From NCBI RefSeq assembly GCF_026340255.1, contig NZ_JAPEPJ010000001.1, positions 3,899,001 through 3,963,000 on the forward strand: DNA of 64,000 nt, written 5' to 3'. Both the position numbers and the translations under genes were made by a program. Source of the DNA: Streptomyces sp. NBC_01408 (GTDB lineage Bacteria; Actinomycetota; Actinomycetes; Streptomycetales; Streptomycetaceae). The notes beneath the pieces were generated by a model, which saw nothing but the letters and a program-made list of their open reading frames with translations, had not been told where the DNA came from and made no database searches. Each line of letters starts with the position of its first letter. Position 1 is the stretch's first letter. Shown one piece after another: positions 8,009 to 17,099 of this stretch.

Positions 8009-9001
8009 CTACAGCCAGCCCCGGCGCTTGAACAGCCGGTGCAGGCTCAGGCAGACGCCCGCCATGAGCACCAGCAGGGCCGGGTAGCCCCAGGGCTGCC
8101 TGAGTTCCCACATGTGCTCGAAGTTCATCCCGTAGATCCCGGCGAGCATCGTGGGGACCGCCGCCATCGCCGCCCAGGCGGAGATCTTGCGCATGTCGTC
8201 GTTCTGCCGGACGCCCATCTGCGCCAGGTGCGCGGCCAGGGCGTCCGACAGCAGCCGGTCCAGGCCCTCGACGTACTCGTTCGCCTTGGCCAGATGGTCG
8301 GCCACGTCCCGGAAGAACGGCTGGGAGTGCTGGTGGACGAAGGGCACGCTCCCGAAGGCGAGCCGGTCCATCGGCTGGAGCAGCGGGCTCGTCGCCCGGC
8401 GGAACTCCAGGACCTGCCGCTTGAACCCGTAGATCCGGGCGGCGGTGTTCTTGGTGTCCGAGCCGTTCGGGGCGAAGACCTCCGCCTCCAGCTCCTCCAG
8501 GTCCGACTGGAGCTCGGAGGCCACCTCGATGTAGTGGTCCACCACGGCGTCGGACACCGCGTACAGCACCGCCGTCGGCCCGTGCCGCAGGACGTCCGGT
8601 TCGTCCTCCAGCCGGCGGCGTACGGCGGCCAGCGGGGCCCCCTCGCCGTGCCGGACCGTGACCACGAACGAGTCGCCGATGAACACCATCAGCTCGCCCG
8701 TGGTCACCGTGTCGGTGTCGTCGTCGTACAGGACGGGCTTGAGGACGACGAACAGGGAGTCGTCGTACACCTCCAGCTTCGGGCGCTGGTGCGCGGTCAG
8801 CGCGTCCTCCACCGCCAGCGCGTGCAGCCCGAACTCCTCGCGGACATGGTCGAACTCCTTCTCCGTCGGCTCGTACATGCCGACCCAGAGGAAGGCGTCA
8901 CCGCTCGCCCGGGCCTGGTCGAGGGCGTCGGAGAAGTCCCCGGGTCCCTCGGTGCGGCGGCCGTCCCGGTAAATCGCGCAGTCCACAATCACGCGGCGCA
9001 T
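8009..9001 (-). CDS. corA: Magnesium/cobalt transporter CorA
   Basis: A 330-residue CorA-family divalent cation channel (2-TM-GxN superfamily). The N-terminal cytoplasmic funnel domain is followed by two C-terminal transmembrane helices, with the signature YGMNFEHM in the pore loop near residue 290 and a basic tail, LFKRRGWL. CorA proteins form pentamers that import Mg2+ (and Co2+). The ATG at 9001 is chosen over an ATG 42 bases upstream because AGGGGAGA directly precedes it on the minus strand. It is divergent from the histidine phosphatase trio. Confidence 0.93.
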   Translation of the reverse strand: MRRVIVDCAIYRDGRRTEGPGDFSDALDQARASGDAFLWVGMYEPTEKEFDHVREEFGLHALAVEDALTAHQRPKLEVYDDSLFVVLKPVLYDDDTDTVTTGELMVFIGDSFVVTVRHGEGAPLAAVRRRLEDEPDVLRHGPTAVLYAVSDAVVDHYIEVASELQSDLEELEAEVFAPNGSDTKNTAARIYGFKRQVLEFRRATSPLLQPMDRLAFGSVPFVHQHSQPFFRDVADHLAKANEYVEGLDRLLSDALAAHLAQMGVRQNDDMRKISAWAAMAAVPTMLAGIYGMNFEHMWELRQPWGYPALLVLMAGVCLSLHRLFKRRGWL

Positions 9002-9054
9002 TCTCCCCTGCCCACGGCCCGCCCGCACGCCCCGGCACCGCATACGCTGAACCC

Positions 9055-9756
9055 ATGGCCACGCTGATCCTCGTACGACACGGGCGGTCCACCGCCAACA
9101 CCGCCGGGCTGCTCGCCGGATGGACCCCGGGAGTCGCCCTCGACGAACGCGGCGCCGAACAGGCGGCCGCGCTGCCCGGGCGGCTCGCCGGGGTGCCGAT
9201 CGCCGCCGCGGTCACCAGCCCGCTGCAACGCTGCCGGGAGACCCTGGCGCCGCTGCTGGCCGCCCGCCCGGAACTGGAACTGCACACCGACGAGCGGATC
9301 GGCGAGTGCCACTACGGGGACTGGTCGGGCCGCAAGCTCTCCGAACTGTCCGACGAACCCCTGATGAAGATCGTCCAGCAGCACCCCTCGGCCGCCGCCT
9401 TCCCCGGCGGGGAGTCCATGCGCGCCATGCAGGCGCGCGCCGTGGAGGCCGTACGGGACTGGAACGCGCGGGTGGAGGAGGAGCACGGCGGCGACGCCGT
9501 CTTCCTGATGTGCTCGCACGGGGACATCATCAAGTCCCTTGTCGCGGACGCCCTGGGGATGCACCTGGACCTCTTCCAGCGGATCCACGTCGACCCCTGC
9601 TCGGTGACCGCCATCCGGTACACGCCCACCCGGCCCTTCGTGTTCCGGCTCGGCGACACCGGGGACTTCGGCTCGCTGGTGCCGCGCGCGCCGAGCGACA
9701 AAGCAGCGGAAGACGGCGGCAACGCCGTAGTGGGGGGCGGCGCGGGCGCGGCGTGA
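9055..9756 (+). CDS. Histidine phosphatase/phosphomutase, MSMEG_4193 family
   Basis: A 233-residue member of the phosphoglycerate mutase-like superfamily. The catalytic LVRHGRS (RHG at residues 8-10), the CRETLAPLL segment with its Arg and Glu, and the second catalytic His in LMCSHGDIIKSLV are all present. It belongs to the MSMEG_4193 group, known as one member of a three-gene cluster broadly conserved in actinobacteria together with DUF3090 and a PI-kinase-like protein, both of which follow here. The physiological phosphosubstrate is unknown. TACGCT (9043-9048) lies six bases before the ATG and no ribosome site is visible, so the transcript is probably leaderless. Confidence 0.9.
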   Translation: MATLILVRHGRSTANTAGLLAGWTPGVALDERGAEQAAALPGRLAGVPIAAAVTSPLQRCRETLAPLLAARPELELHTDERIGECHYGDWSGRKLSELSDEPLMKIVQQHPSAAAFPGGESMRAMQARAVEAVRDWNARVEEEHGGDAVFLMCSHGDIIKSLVADALGMHLDLFQRIHVDPCSVTAIRYTPTRPFVFRLGDTGDFGSLVPRAPSDKAAEDGGNAVVGGGAGAA

Positions 9757-9848
9757 TCGAACGGCGCAGTAGGGTGGACTGGCCCTACCAACGCGCGCTG
9801 TCATACGTGGGCAGCCCTGCCCCTGCCGCCGAGACTTGGAGACTGGAC

Positions 9849-10439
9849 GTGCCCCGTCAGGTGTTCCTCTACGACCCGCCGGACCGCTTCGTGGCCGGCA
9901 CGGTCGGTCTGCCGGGACGCCGTACGTTCTTCCTGCAGGCCTCCTCCGGCCCCCGGGTCACCAGTGTCTCGCTGGAGAAGACCCAGGTAGCGGCGCTGGC
10001 CGAACGGATGGACGAGCTGCTGGACGAGGTCGTGCGGCGCACCGGGGGCAACGCCCCCGTGCCCGCCATGGCCCCGGCCGAGGCCGCCGACACCGCGCCG
10101 CTGGACGTCCCCGTCGAGGAGGAGTTCCGTGTCGGCACCATGGCCCTTGCCTGGGACGGCGAGGAGCAGCGCATGATCGTCGAGGCGCAGGCCCTGGTGG
10201 AACTCGAAGCCGAGTCGGACGAGGACCTTGCCGAGGCCGAGGAGCGGCTGCTCCAGGACGAGGAGAACGGGCCGCCGATGCTGCGGGTCCGCCTCACCGG
10301 CGCCCAGGCCCGGGCCTTCGCCAAGCGGGCCCTGGACGTGGTCAACGCGGGCCGCCCGCCGTGCCCGCTGTGCAGTCTGCCGCTGGACCCCGAGGGTCAC
10401 GTGTGCCCGCGTCAGAACGGCTACCGGCGCCAGGCGTGA
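9849..10439 (+). CDS. DUF3090 domain protein
   Basis: A 196-residue protein of the DUF3090 family, the second member of the actinobacterial trio. The start is GTG at 9849, supported by TTGGAGAC upstream and by homology of the beginning PRQVFLYDPPDRFVAGT. The body contains the conserved GRRTFFLQASSG segment. The C-terminus holds a probable zinc ribbon: CPLC near residue 177 and HVCPRQNGY at the end. It contains many Glu residues but no catalytic signature. A TAGGGT box at 9770-9775 could be an internal promoter. Its stop overlaps the next gene's start as GTGA, so synthesis of the two is coupled. Function is unknown; context suggests a partner or substrate of the neighbouring phosphatase and kinase-like proteins. 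Confidence 0.9.
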   Translation: MPRQVFLYDPPDRFVAGTVGLPGRRTFFLQASSGPRVTSVSLEKTQVAALAERMDELLDEVVRRTGGNAPVPAMAPAEAADTAPLDVPVEEEFRVGTMALAWDGEEQRMIVEAQALVELEAESDEDLAEAEERLLQDEENGPPMLRVRLTGAQARAFAKRALDVVNAGRPPCPLCSLPLDPEGHVCPRQNGYRRQA

Positions 10440-11245
10440 CCGCCACGGGGGATCTTGAGGAACTGCTCGCCAAGGGCGAGCTCACCGTGGTCGGCCGGAT
10501 CCGCGAGGCGTCCAACGCCGTCCTGCTGTGCACGGTCACGTACCAGGGCGTGAGCGCCGACTGCGTGTACAAGCCGGTCAAGGGCGAGCGCCCGCTGTGG
10601 GACTTCCCCGACGGGAACCTCGCCCAGCGCGAGGTCGCCGCCTACCTGGTCTCCGAGGCCACCGGATGGGGCCTGGTCCCCACCACCGTGCTGCGCGACG
10701 GGCCCTACGGCGAGGGCATGGTCCAGCGCTGGATCGAGACCCCCGAGGGCGAGACGCCCGGCGCCGCGATGCTCGCGCTCGTCGAGGGCGAGGAGGCCGG
10801 GGAGGGCTGGAAGCCCGTGGCCTTCGCCGAGGTCGGAGAGGGCCGCACCGCCCTGCTCGTGCACGCCGACGACCCGCGGCTGCGCAGGCTGTCCGTCCTC
10901 GACGCCGTGATCAACAACGGCGACCGCAAGGGCGGCCACCTGCTGCCCGCCCCCGACGGCCGGCTCTACGGCATCGACCACGGCGTGAGCTTCCACGCCG
11001 AGGACAAGCTGCGCACCCTCCTGTGGGGCTGGGCGGGGGAGCCGCTCACCGACGAGGCCCGCCGCGTACTGGCCTCCCTGGCCGCCGGGCTGGCCGAGGG
11101 AGCGCCCCTCGCCACCCGACTGGCCGAACTGATCACGGAGGTCGAGCTGGCCGCCGTACGGGACCGGGTGGCGCACCTGCTGCGCACCGGAACGCACCCC
11201 CAGCCCTCCGGGCAGTGGCCGTCGATCCCCTGGCCGCCGGTCTGA
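10436..11245 (+). CDS. SCO1664 family PI3/PI4-kinase-like protein
   Basis: A 269-residue protein of the SCO1664 family, distantly related to phosphatidylinositol 3/4-kinases. Visible kinase-fold elements are a GxIREASNAVLLCTV glycine-loop-like strand, Lys in DCVYKPVKGERP, the catalytic-loop-like INNGDRKGGHLL and the metal-binding-like YGIDHGVSFH. The GTG start overlaps the DUF3090 stop by four bases (GTGA). As third member of the phosphatase-DUF3090-kinase trio it may phosphorylate a small molecule or protein that the first gene dephosphorylates; this is inference from context. mshC follows 110 bases downstream with its own promoter. The family is conserved but, to my knowledge, without an assigned reaction. 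Confidence 0.88.
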   Translation: MTATGDLEELLAKGELTVVGRIREASNAVLLCTVTYQGVSADCVYKPVKGERPLWDFPDGNLAQREVAAYLVSEATGWGLVPTTVLRDGPYGEGMVQRWIETPEGETPGAAMLALVEGEEAGEGWKPVAFAEVGEGRTALLVHADDPRLRRLSVLDAVINNGDRKGGHLLPAPDGRLYGIDHGVSFHAEDKLRTLLWGWAGEPLTDEARRVLASLAAGLAEGAPLATRLAELITEVELAAVRDRVAHLLRTGTHPQPSGQWPSIPWPPV

Positions 11246-11355
11246 ACAGGCCAGATCGGACACGCACAGTTCCAGCCAGAGCGCAAGAGTGCTGATCAAG
11301 ACAACAGTGCAGGTCCGGTTCGTTTCCGGAACATCCGTCCGGTTAGGCTCGAGAC

Positions 11356-12585
11356 ATGCATGCCTGGCCCGCTTCTGAGGTCCCCGCCCTTCCTGGCAAG
11401 GGCCGCGACCTCAAGATCCACGACACCGCGACCCAGGGGACGATCACCCTCGCCCCCGGTCCCGTCGCCCGTATCTATGTCTGCGGTATCACCCCGTACG
11501 ACGCGACCCACATCGGTCACGCGGCGACCTACAACGCGTTCGACCTCGTACAGCGCGTGTGGCTCGACACCAAGCGGCAGGTCCACTACGTCCAGAACGT
11601 CACGGACGTGGACGACCCGCTCCTGGAGCGGGCGCTGCGCGACGGCCACGACTGGACCGAGCTCGCCGAACGCGAGACGGCCCTCTTCCGCGAGGACATG
11701 ACCGCCCTTCGGATGCTGCCGCCGCAGCACTACATCGGAGCCGTCGAGGCCATACCCGGCATCGTGCCGCTGGTCGAGCGGCTGAGGGACGCGGGCGCCG
11801 CCTACGAGCTCGAGGGCGACGTCTACTTCTCCGTCGAGTCGGACCCGCACTTCGGTGGGGTGTCGAACCTCGACGCCGAGGCGATGCGGCTGCTCTCCGC
11901 GGAGCGCGGCGGCGACCCCGACCGGCCGGGGAAGAAGAACCCGCTCGACCCGATGCTGTGGATGGCCGCCCGTGAGGGCGAGCCGAGCTGGGACGGCGGC
12001 TCGCTGGGCCGCGGCCGGCCCGGCTGGCACATCGAGTGCGTGGCCATCGCCCTGGACCACCTGGGCATGGGCTTCGACATCCAGGGCGGCGGCTCCGACC
12101 TGGCGTTCCCGCACCACGAGATGGGCGCCTCGCACGCGCAGGTGCTGACGGGCGAGTTCCCGATGGCCAAGGCGTACGTACACGCCGGCATGGTCGCCCT
12201 GCACGGCGCGAAGATGTCGAAGTCCAAGGGCAACCTGGTCTTCGTCTCCGCGCTGCGCCGCGCCGGGGTCGACCCGGCGGCGATCCGCCTGGCCCTGCTG
12301 TCGCACCACTACCGGGCGGACTGGGAGTGGACCGACTCCGTCCTGGCCGACGCGGTGGCCCGCCTGGAGCGTTGGCGCGCGGCTGTGTCCCGGCCGGACG
12401 GTCTGGCGGCCGACGCGCTGGTCGAGGAGGTCCGCGAGGCCCTCTCCCGAGACCTGGACGCGCCTGCGGCCCTTGCCGCCGTGGACCGCTGGGTCGAGCT
12501 CCAGCTCGCCGACGGGGGCGATGACGAATCGGCCCCCGGCCTGGTCTCCCGTACGGTGGACGCCCTCCTGGGCGTGGCCCTGTAG
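11356..12585 (+). CDS. mshC: Mycothiol ligase MshC (cysteine:GlcN-Ins ligase)
   Basis: A 409-residue ATP-dependent ligase joining L-cysteine to 1-D-myo-inosityl 2-amino-2-deoxy-alpha-D-glucopyranoside, the penultimate step of mycothiol synthesis. It is a class I cysteinyl-tRNA synthetase paralogue: zinc ligand C43 in YVCGITPYD, the HIGH motif THIGH at 51-55 and KMSKSKGN near residue 286. It lacks the tRNA-binding C-terminal extension of true CysRS and ends at normal MshC length. TAGGCT (11344-11349) lies six bases before the ATG with no ribosome site, suggesting a leaderless mRNA. It converges on parJ across a long palindromic repeat. Confidence 0.96.
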   Translation: MHAWPASEVPALPGKGRDLKIHDTATQGTITLAPGPVARIYVCGITPYDATHIGHAATYNAFDLVQRVWLDTKRQVHYVQNVTDVDDPLLERALRDGHDWTELAERETALFREDMTALRMLPPQHYIGAVEAIPGIVPLVERLRDAGAAYELEGDVYFSVESDPHFGGVSNLDAEAMRLLSAERGGDPDRPGKKNPLDPMLWMAAREGEPSWDGGSLGRGRPGWHIECVAIALDHLGMGFDIQGGGSDLAFPHHEMGASHAQVLTGEFPMAKAYVHAGMVALHGAKMSKSKGNLVFVSALRRAGVDPAAIRLALLSHHYRADWEWTDSVLADAVARLERWRAAVSRPDGLAADALVEEVREALSRDLDAPAALAAVDRWVELQLADGGDDESAPGLVSRTVDALLGVAL

Positions 12586-12602
12586 CCGTCCGCGGACCGT
12601 TG

Positions 12603-12701
12603 CCGGGGGCTCTGCCCCCGGACCCCCGCGCGTCAAACGCCGGCGAGGCTGATCTTTCAGCCCCGCCGGCGTTTGAGGTGCGGGTCCGGGCAGAGCCCGG
12701 G
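12603..12701. repeat. Streptomyces intergenic palindrome, face-to-face copy pair
   Basis: Two copies of a roughly 48-bp element lie head to head. The core arms TCAAACGCCGGCGAGGCTGA (12633-12652) and its near-complement (12657-12676) are separated by TCTT. The outer parts, GGGGGCTCTGCCCCCGGACC and the complementary GGGTCCGGGCAGAGCCC, extend the stem. It sits between the convergent mshC and parJ, where it would act as a bidirectional terminator. The same element recurs at about 56.1-56.6 kb and 62.3-62.5 kb. Confidence 0.8.
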
Positions 12702-12759
12702 AAACGGAGAAAGGGCGGGGCGGGGAGAAGGCTCCGCGCAGCGGCCCACCCCCGCCCGG

Positions 12760-13761
12760 CTACGCCTCCGGCGGCGTGTTGTCCTCGCCCGGCGGGGTCG
12801 CCGGCGGGGTCGGGGGTTCCTCCCCCGAGGGGTCCTGCTTGCGCTTCGGCGGGCGCGTCACGCCGCTCGACGTGTCCCGCAGGTACGACCCGTCGCCCGG
12901 CTCCGCCGCCGGGCCCGCCGCCGGGTCCCGGCGGCGCAGGTACCGCTCGAACTCCCGCGCGATGGCGTCGCCCGACGCCTCCGGCAGGTCCGCCGTGTCC
13001 CGCGCCTCCTCCAGCGTCTGCACGTACTCCGCGACCTCGCTGTCCTCGGCGGCCAGTTGGTCCACGCCCAGCTGCCACGCCCGGGCGTCCTCGGGGAGTT
13101 CGCCCAGCGGGATCCGGATGTCGATCAGATCCTCCAGCCGGTTCAGCAGCGCCAGCGTCGCCTTCGGGTTCGGTGGCTGCGACACGTAGTGCGGCACCGC
13201 CGCCCACAGCGACACCGCCGGAACACCCGCGTGCGTACAGGCCTCCTGGAGGATCCCGACGATGCCGGTGGGGCCCTCGTACTTCGTCTCCTCCAGGTCC
13301 ATCGTCCGCGCCAGGTCCGCGTCCGAGGTGACTCCGCTCACCGGCACCGGCCGGGTGTGCGGGGTGTCCCCGAGCAGGGCCCCCAGGATGACCACCATCT
13401 CCACGCCCAGTTCGTGCGCGAAGCCGAGGATCTCGTTGCAGAACGACCGCCACCGCATGGACGGTTCGATCCCCCGGACCAGCACCAGGTCCCGCGGCTT
13501 GGCGCCGCCGATGCGGACCACCGACAGGCGCGTGGTCGGCCAGGTGATCTTCCGTACCCCGTTGTCCAGCCACACCGTCGGCCGGTTGACCTGGAAGTCG
13601 TAGTAGTCCTCGGCGTCCAGAGCCGCGAAGACCTCGCCCTTCCACTCCCGGTCCAGGTGTGCGACCGCACCGGAGGCCGCGTCACCCGCGTCGTTCCAGC
13701 CCTCGAACGCGGCCACCATGACCGGGTCGATCAGCTCGGGCACGCCCTCAAGCTCGATCAC
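12760..13761 (-). CDS. parJ: PAC2 family protein ParJ
   Basis: A 333-residue protein of the PAC2 (proteasome assembly chaperone 2) fold, matching the actinobacterial signature protein ParJ (SCO1662). In S. coelicolor ParJ is known to bind ParA and modulate its polymerisation during chromosome segregation in sporulating hyphae. The opening MIELEGVPELIDPVMVAAFEGWNDAGDAA is cut here to its key parts: the ELIDPVMVAAFEGWNDAG core strand-turn is typical of PAC2 proteins. The last 60 residues are Pro/Gly-rich and presumably disordered. The start is GTG at 13761. It is transcribed in the same direction as the glycerol genes but is separated from glpD by a strong hairpin upstream, so it has its own promoter. 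Confidence 0.9.
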   Translation of the reverse strand: MIELEGVPELIDPVMVAAFEGWNDAGDAASGAVAHLDREWKGEVFAALDAEDYYDFQVNRPTVWLDNGVRKITWPTTRLSVVRIGGAKPRDLVLVRGIEPSMRWRSFCNEILGFAHELGVEMVVILGALLGDTPHTRPVPVSGVTSDADLARTMDLEETKYEGPTGIVGILQEACTHAGVPAVSLWAAVPHYVSQPPNPKATLALLNRLEDLIDIRIPLGELPEDARAWQLGVDQLAAEDSEVAEYVQTLEEARDTADLPEASGDAIAREFERYLRRRDPAAGPAAEPGDGSYLRDTSSGVTRPPKRKQDPSGEEPPTPPATPPGEDNTPPEA

Positions 13762-13838
13762 CCAGGTCTCCTTCCGAAGTTCCCTTGTGTACGTGGGTCA
13801 GCCTAAGCCTTGATGAGGCACCGGCCACAGCCCACGAC

Positions 13839-13870
13839 AGAGGGGCGGTTCCCCTCGGAACCGCCCCTCT
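13839..13870 (-). terminator. Terminator of the glp operon
   Basis: A perfect 14-bp inverted repeat (13839-13852 with 13857-13870, loop CCTC) begins 19 bases beyond the glpD stop. It separates the glycerol operon from parJ. Confidence 0.75.
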
Positions 13871-13888
13871 TCCCCACCTGCGGGAGAG

Positions 13889-15496
13889 CTATGCCTTGCG
13901 GCCCAGCATCTCCTCGACCCGCGCGCGCACGGACGCGTCGTCCAGGCCGCGGACCGTCACCGTCGTGCGCCGGCGCAGCACGTCGTCGACGGTCTGCGCC
14001 CACTCGTTGTCACGGGCGTAGGCGACCTGCGCCCAGATCTCGGGACCGTCCGGGTGGATGCGCTCGGCCAGCGCCGGGTCCTCGTTCGCGATCCGTGCGA
14101 TGTCGAAGGCCAGCGAACCGTAGTGCGAGGCCAGATGACGCGCCGTCAGCGGATCCATCCGCGTGCCGGGCTCGCGGTCCACCAGCAGCCGGTGCGCGAC
14201 CGCGTTCGGGTTGGCGACACCGGGCAGCGGGATCCGGCGCACCAGCGACTTCGCCGGCTCCATGTCCTCGGTCAGCGGGCTGCCCGGGAGCTTCGCCAGC
14301 TTGTCCATGACCACGCGGCCGATGTGGCGGTACGTCGTCCACTTGCCGCCGGCGACGGACAGCATGCCGCCCGCGCCCTCGGAGACGACCGTCTCGCGCT
14401 TGGCCTTCTCCACGCCGCCGGGGCCGCCGGGCAGCACCCGCAGGCCCGCGAAGGCGTAGGTCATCAGGGAGCGGTCCAGGTCGGCGTCCTTCACCGAGAA
14501 GGCCGCCTCGTCCAGGATCTGCTGGATGTCGGACTCGGTGGCGCGCACGTCGCCCGGGTCGCCCTCGTAGACCTCGTCGGTGGTGCCGAGGAGGAGCTGG
14601 TCCTCCCACGGGAGGGCGAAGGTGATGCGGTACTTGTCGATCGGGGTGGCCATGGCGGCCTTCCACGGCGACTTGCGCTTCATCACGATGTGCGCGCCCT
14701 TGGAAAGGCGGATGGACGGCATCGAGTGCTTGTCCTCCATGCGCCGCAGGTGGTCCACCCACGGGCCGGTGGCGTTGAGCACGACGCGCGCGTCCACCCC
14801 GAACTCGGTGCCGTCGAGACGGTCCTTGAGCTCGGCGCCGGTGACCCGGCCGCGCGTCGTGCGCAGGCCGGTGACCTCGGCGTGGTTGAGGACGACCGCA
14901 CCGGACTCGACGGCCGCGCGGACCGTCATGACGGCGACCCGGGAGTCGTTCATCTGGTGGTCGTAGTAGACCGCGACGGCCTTGAGGTTGTCCGTCTTCA
15001 GGCCCGGGTTGTCGGCGACGGCGCGGGCCGGCGATATGACCTTGCCGATGCCGTCACCGAAGGCGGACAGCGCCGAGTAGGCGAAGACGCCCGCGCCCAG
15101 CTTCGCGGCGCCGACCGGACCGCCCTTGTACACCGGGAGGTAGAAGGTGAGCGGGTTGACCAGGTGCGGGGCCACGTCCTTGGCCAGCACCCGGCGCTCG
15201 TGGTGGTTCTCGGCCACCAGCTTGACCGCGCCGGTCTGCAGGTAGCGCAGACCGCCGTGGACGAGCTTGGAGGAGGCGGAGGAGGTGGCGCCGGCGAAGT
15301 CGCCGGCGTCCACCATGGCAACCCGCAGACCCGACTGCGCGGCGTGCCAGGCCACGGAGGTGCCCAGGATTCCACCGCCGATGACCAGCAGGTCGTACGT
15401 GGCCTTCGCCAACTGCTCACGGGTCTCGGCGCGGCTCGGGTTCGAGCCGGCGGTCGGGTGCGTACCCAGGGTGGGGACGCTCTGCGGGCTGCTCAT
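13889..15496 (-). CDS. glpD: Glycerol-3-phosphate dehydrogenase
   Basis: A 535-residue FAD-dependent, membrane-associated enzyme that oxidises sn-glycerol 3-phosphate to dihydroxyacetone phosphate and passes electrons to quinone. The FAD-binding Rossmann motif LLVIGGGILGTSVAWHAA starts near residue 36, followed by GATSSASSKLVHGGLRYL, characteristic of GlpD. The C-terminal GlpD cap domain follows from about residue 400. It is the last gene of the glpF-glpK-glpD operon, 40 bases after glpK, with a GGAG ribosome site. It corresponds to the glycerol-inducible gyl operon of S. coelicolor. Confidence 0.96.
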   Translation of the reverse strand: MSSPQSVPTLGTHPTAGSNPSRAETREQLAKATYDLLVIGGGILGTSVAWHAAQSGLRVAMVDAGDFAGATSSASSKLVHGGLRYLQTGAVKLVAENHHERRVLAKDVAPHLVNPLTFYLPVYKGGPVGAAKLGAGVFAYSALSAFGDGIGKVISPARAVADNPGLKTDNLKAVAVYYDHQMNDSRVAVMTVRAAVESGAVVLNHAEVTGLRTTRGRVTGAELKDRLDGTEFGVDARVVLNATGPWVDHLRRMEDKHSMPSIRLSKGAHIVMKRKSPWKAAMATPIDKYRITFALPWEDQLLLGTTDEVYEGDPGDVRATESDIQQILDEAAFSVKDADLDRSLMTYAFAGLRVLPGGPGGVEKAKRETVVSEGAGGMLSVAGGKWTTYRHIGRVVMDKLAKLPGSPLTEDMEPAKSLVRRIPLPGVANPNAVAHRLLVDREPGTRMDPLTARHLASHYGSLAFDIARIANEDPALAERIHPDGPEIWAQVAYARDNEWAQTVDDVLRRRTTVTVRGLDDASVRARVEEMLGRKA

Positions 15497-15536
15497 ATCT
15501 CTCTTAGCTCCTCGTCGATTGACTCAGCTGGTGCGG

Positions 15537-17063
15537 TCAGCTGACGTCTTCGTCGTCGACCCAGCCCATGGACCGCTCCACGGCCTTGAGCCAGCTCTTG
15601 TACTCGCGGTCCCGCTGTTCGGCGGGCATCCGCGGGGTCCACTCCGCCGCGCGGCGCCAGTTGGCGCGCAGGGCGTCGGTGTCGGGCCAGAAGCCGACGG
15701 CCAGGCCGGCGGCGTAGGCGGCGCCGAGGCAGGTGGTCTCGGCGACCATCGGGCGCACCACGGGGGCGTCCAGGAAGTCCGAGAGCGTCTGCATCAGCAG
15801 GTTGTTGGAGGTCATGCCGCCGTCGACCTTCAGGGCCGCGAGCTCGACGCCCGAGTCCTTGGTCATGGCGTCGGTGATCTCGCGGGTCTGCCAGGCGGTG
15901 GCCTCCAGGACGGCACGGGCGATGTGCGCCTTGGTGACGTACCGGGTGAGGCCGGCGATCACACCGCGGGCGTCGGAGCGCCAGTACGGGGCGAACAGGC
16001 CGGAGAAGGCCGGCACGAAGTAGGCGCCGCCGTTGTCCTCGACCGAGGAGGCGAGCGTCTCGATCTCGGCCGCGGACTTGATCAGGCCCATCTGGTCGCG
16101 CATCCACTGGACGAGCGAGCCGGTGACGGCGATGGAGCCCTCCAGCGCGTAGACCGGCTTCTGGTCGCCGATCTGGTAGCCGACGGTCGTCAGCAGGCCG
16201 CTGTAGGAGTTGATGATCTTGTCGCCGGTGTTCATCAGCATGAACGTTCCGGTGCCGTACGTGGACTTCGCCTCGCCCTCGGCGAAGCAGGTCTGGCCGA
16301 AGAGGGCGGCCTGCTGGTCACCGAGCGCCGAGGCGACCGGTACACCGGCGAGGACGCCGTCCTTGACGTGGCCGTAGACCTCGGCGGAGGACTTGATCTC
16401 GGGGAGGACGTTGAGCGGGACGCCCATGGACTCCGCGATCTTCTCGTCCCAGGCCAGCGTGTGCAGGTTCATCAGCATGGTGCGCGAGGCGTTGGTGACG
16501 TCGGTGACGTGGTGACCGCCCTGGGCGCCGCCCGTGAGGTTCCAGATGACCCACGAGTCCATGGTGCCGAAGAGGATGTCGCCGGCCTCGGCGCGCTCGC
16601 GCAGGCCCTCGACGTTGTCGAGCAGCCAGCGGACCTTCGGGCCGGCGAAGTAGCTCGCCAGCGGCAGGCCGGTCTCGCGGCGGAAGCGGTCCTGGCCGAC
16701 GTTGCGGCCGAGCTCCTTGCAGAGGGCGTCGGTGCGGGTGTCCTGCCAGACCAGCGCGTTGTGGACCGGCTCGCCGGTGTTCCTGTCCCACAGGACGGTG
16801 GTCTCGCGCTGGTTGGTGATGCCGACGGCCTTGACGTCCGCCGAGGTGATCTCGGCCTTGGCGATGGCGCCGGCGACGACCTCCTGGACGTTGGTCCAGA
16901 TCTCGGAGGCGTCGTGCTCGACCCAGCCCGGCTTCGGGAAGATCTGCTCGTGCTCCTTCTGGTCGACGGCGACGATGCGGCCGTCGCGGTCGAAGACGAT
17001 GCAGCGGGAGGAGGTGGTGCCCTGGTCGATCGCGGCGATGAAGGGGCCGGTGCTGGTGGTCAT
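15537..17063 (-). CDS. glpK: Glycerol kinase
   Basis: A 508-residue FGGY-family kinase converting glycerol and ATP to sn-glycerol 3-phosphate, which traps glycerol imported by GlpF. The N-terminal [13 protein letters not shown] phosphate-binding loop (residues 14-26), the substrate-binding [11 protein letters not shown], the KVRWLLDNV segment and the C-terminal adenosine motif [14 protein letters not shown] are all intact. The ATG follows CAGGAGCAGCC on the minus strand. It is the middle gene of the operon. The short N-terminal extension MTTSTGPFI is common in actinomycetes. Confidence 0.97.
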   Translation of the reverse strand: MTTSTGPFIAAIDQGTTSSRCIVFDRDGRIVAVDQKEHEQIFPKPGWVEHDASEIWTNVQEVVAGAIAKAEITSADVKAVGITNQRETTVLWDRNTGEPVHNALVWQDTRTDALCKELGRNVGQDRFRRETGLPLASYFAGPKVRWLLDNVEGLRERAEAGDILFGTMDSWVIWNLTGGAQGGHHVTDVTNASRTMLMNLHTLAWDEKIAESMGVPLNVLPEIKSSAEVYGHVKDGVLAGVPVASALGDQQAALFGQTCFAEGEAKSTYGTGTFMLMNTGDKIINSYSGLLTTVGYQIGDQKPVYALEGSIAVTGSLVQWMRDQMGLIKSAAEIETLASSVEDNGGAYFVPAFSGLFAPYWRSDARGVIAGLTRYVTKAHIARAVLEATAWQTREITDAMTKDSGVELAALKVDGGMTSNNLLMQTLSDFLDAPVVRPMVAETTCLGAAYAAGLAVGFWPDTDALRANWRRAAEWTPRMPAEQRDREYKSWLKAVERSMGWVDDEDVS

Positions 17064-17099
17064 GGTGGCTGCTCCTGGGAAGTCCGGTGGGCGAACGAC

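Noticed and set aside
11320..11349. SigR (oxidative stress) promoter of mshC
   Set aside because: A GGAAC and a GTT occur but only 8 bases apart, not the 18-19 required.
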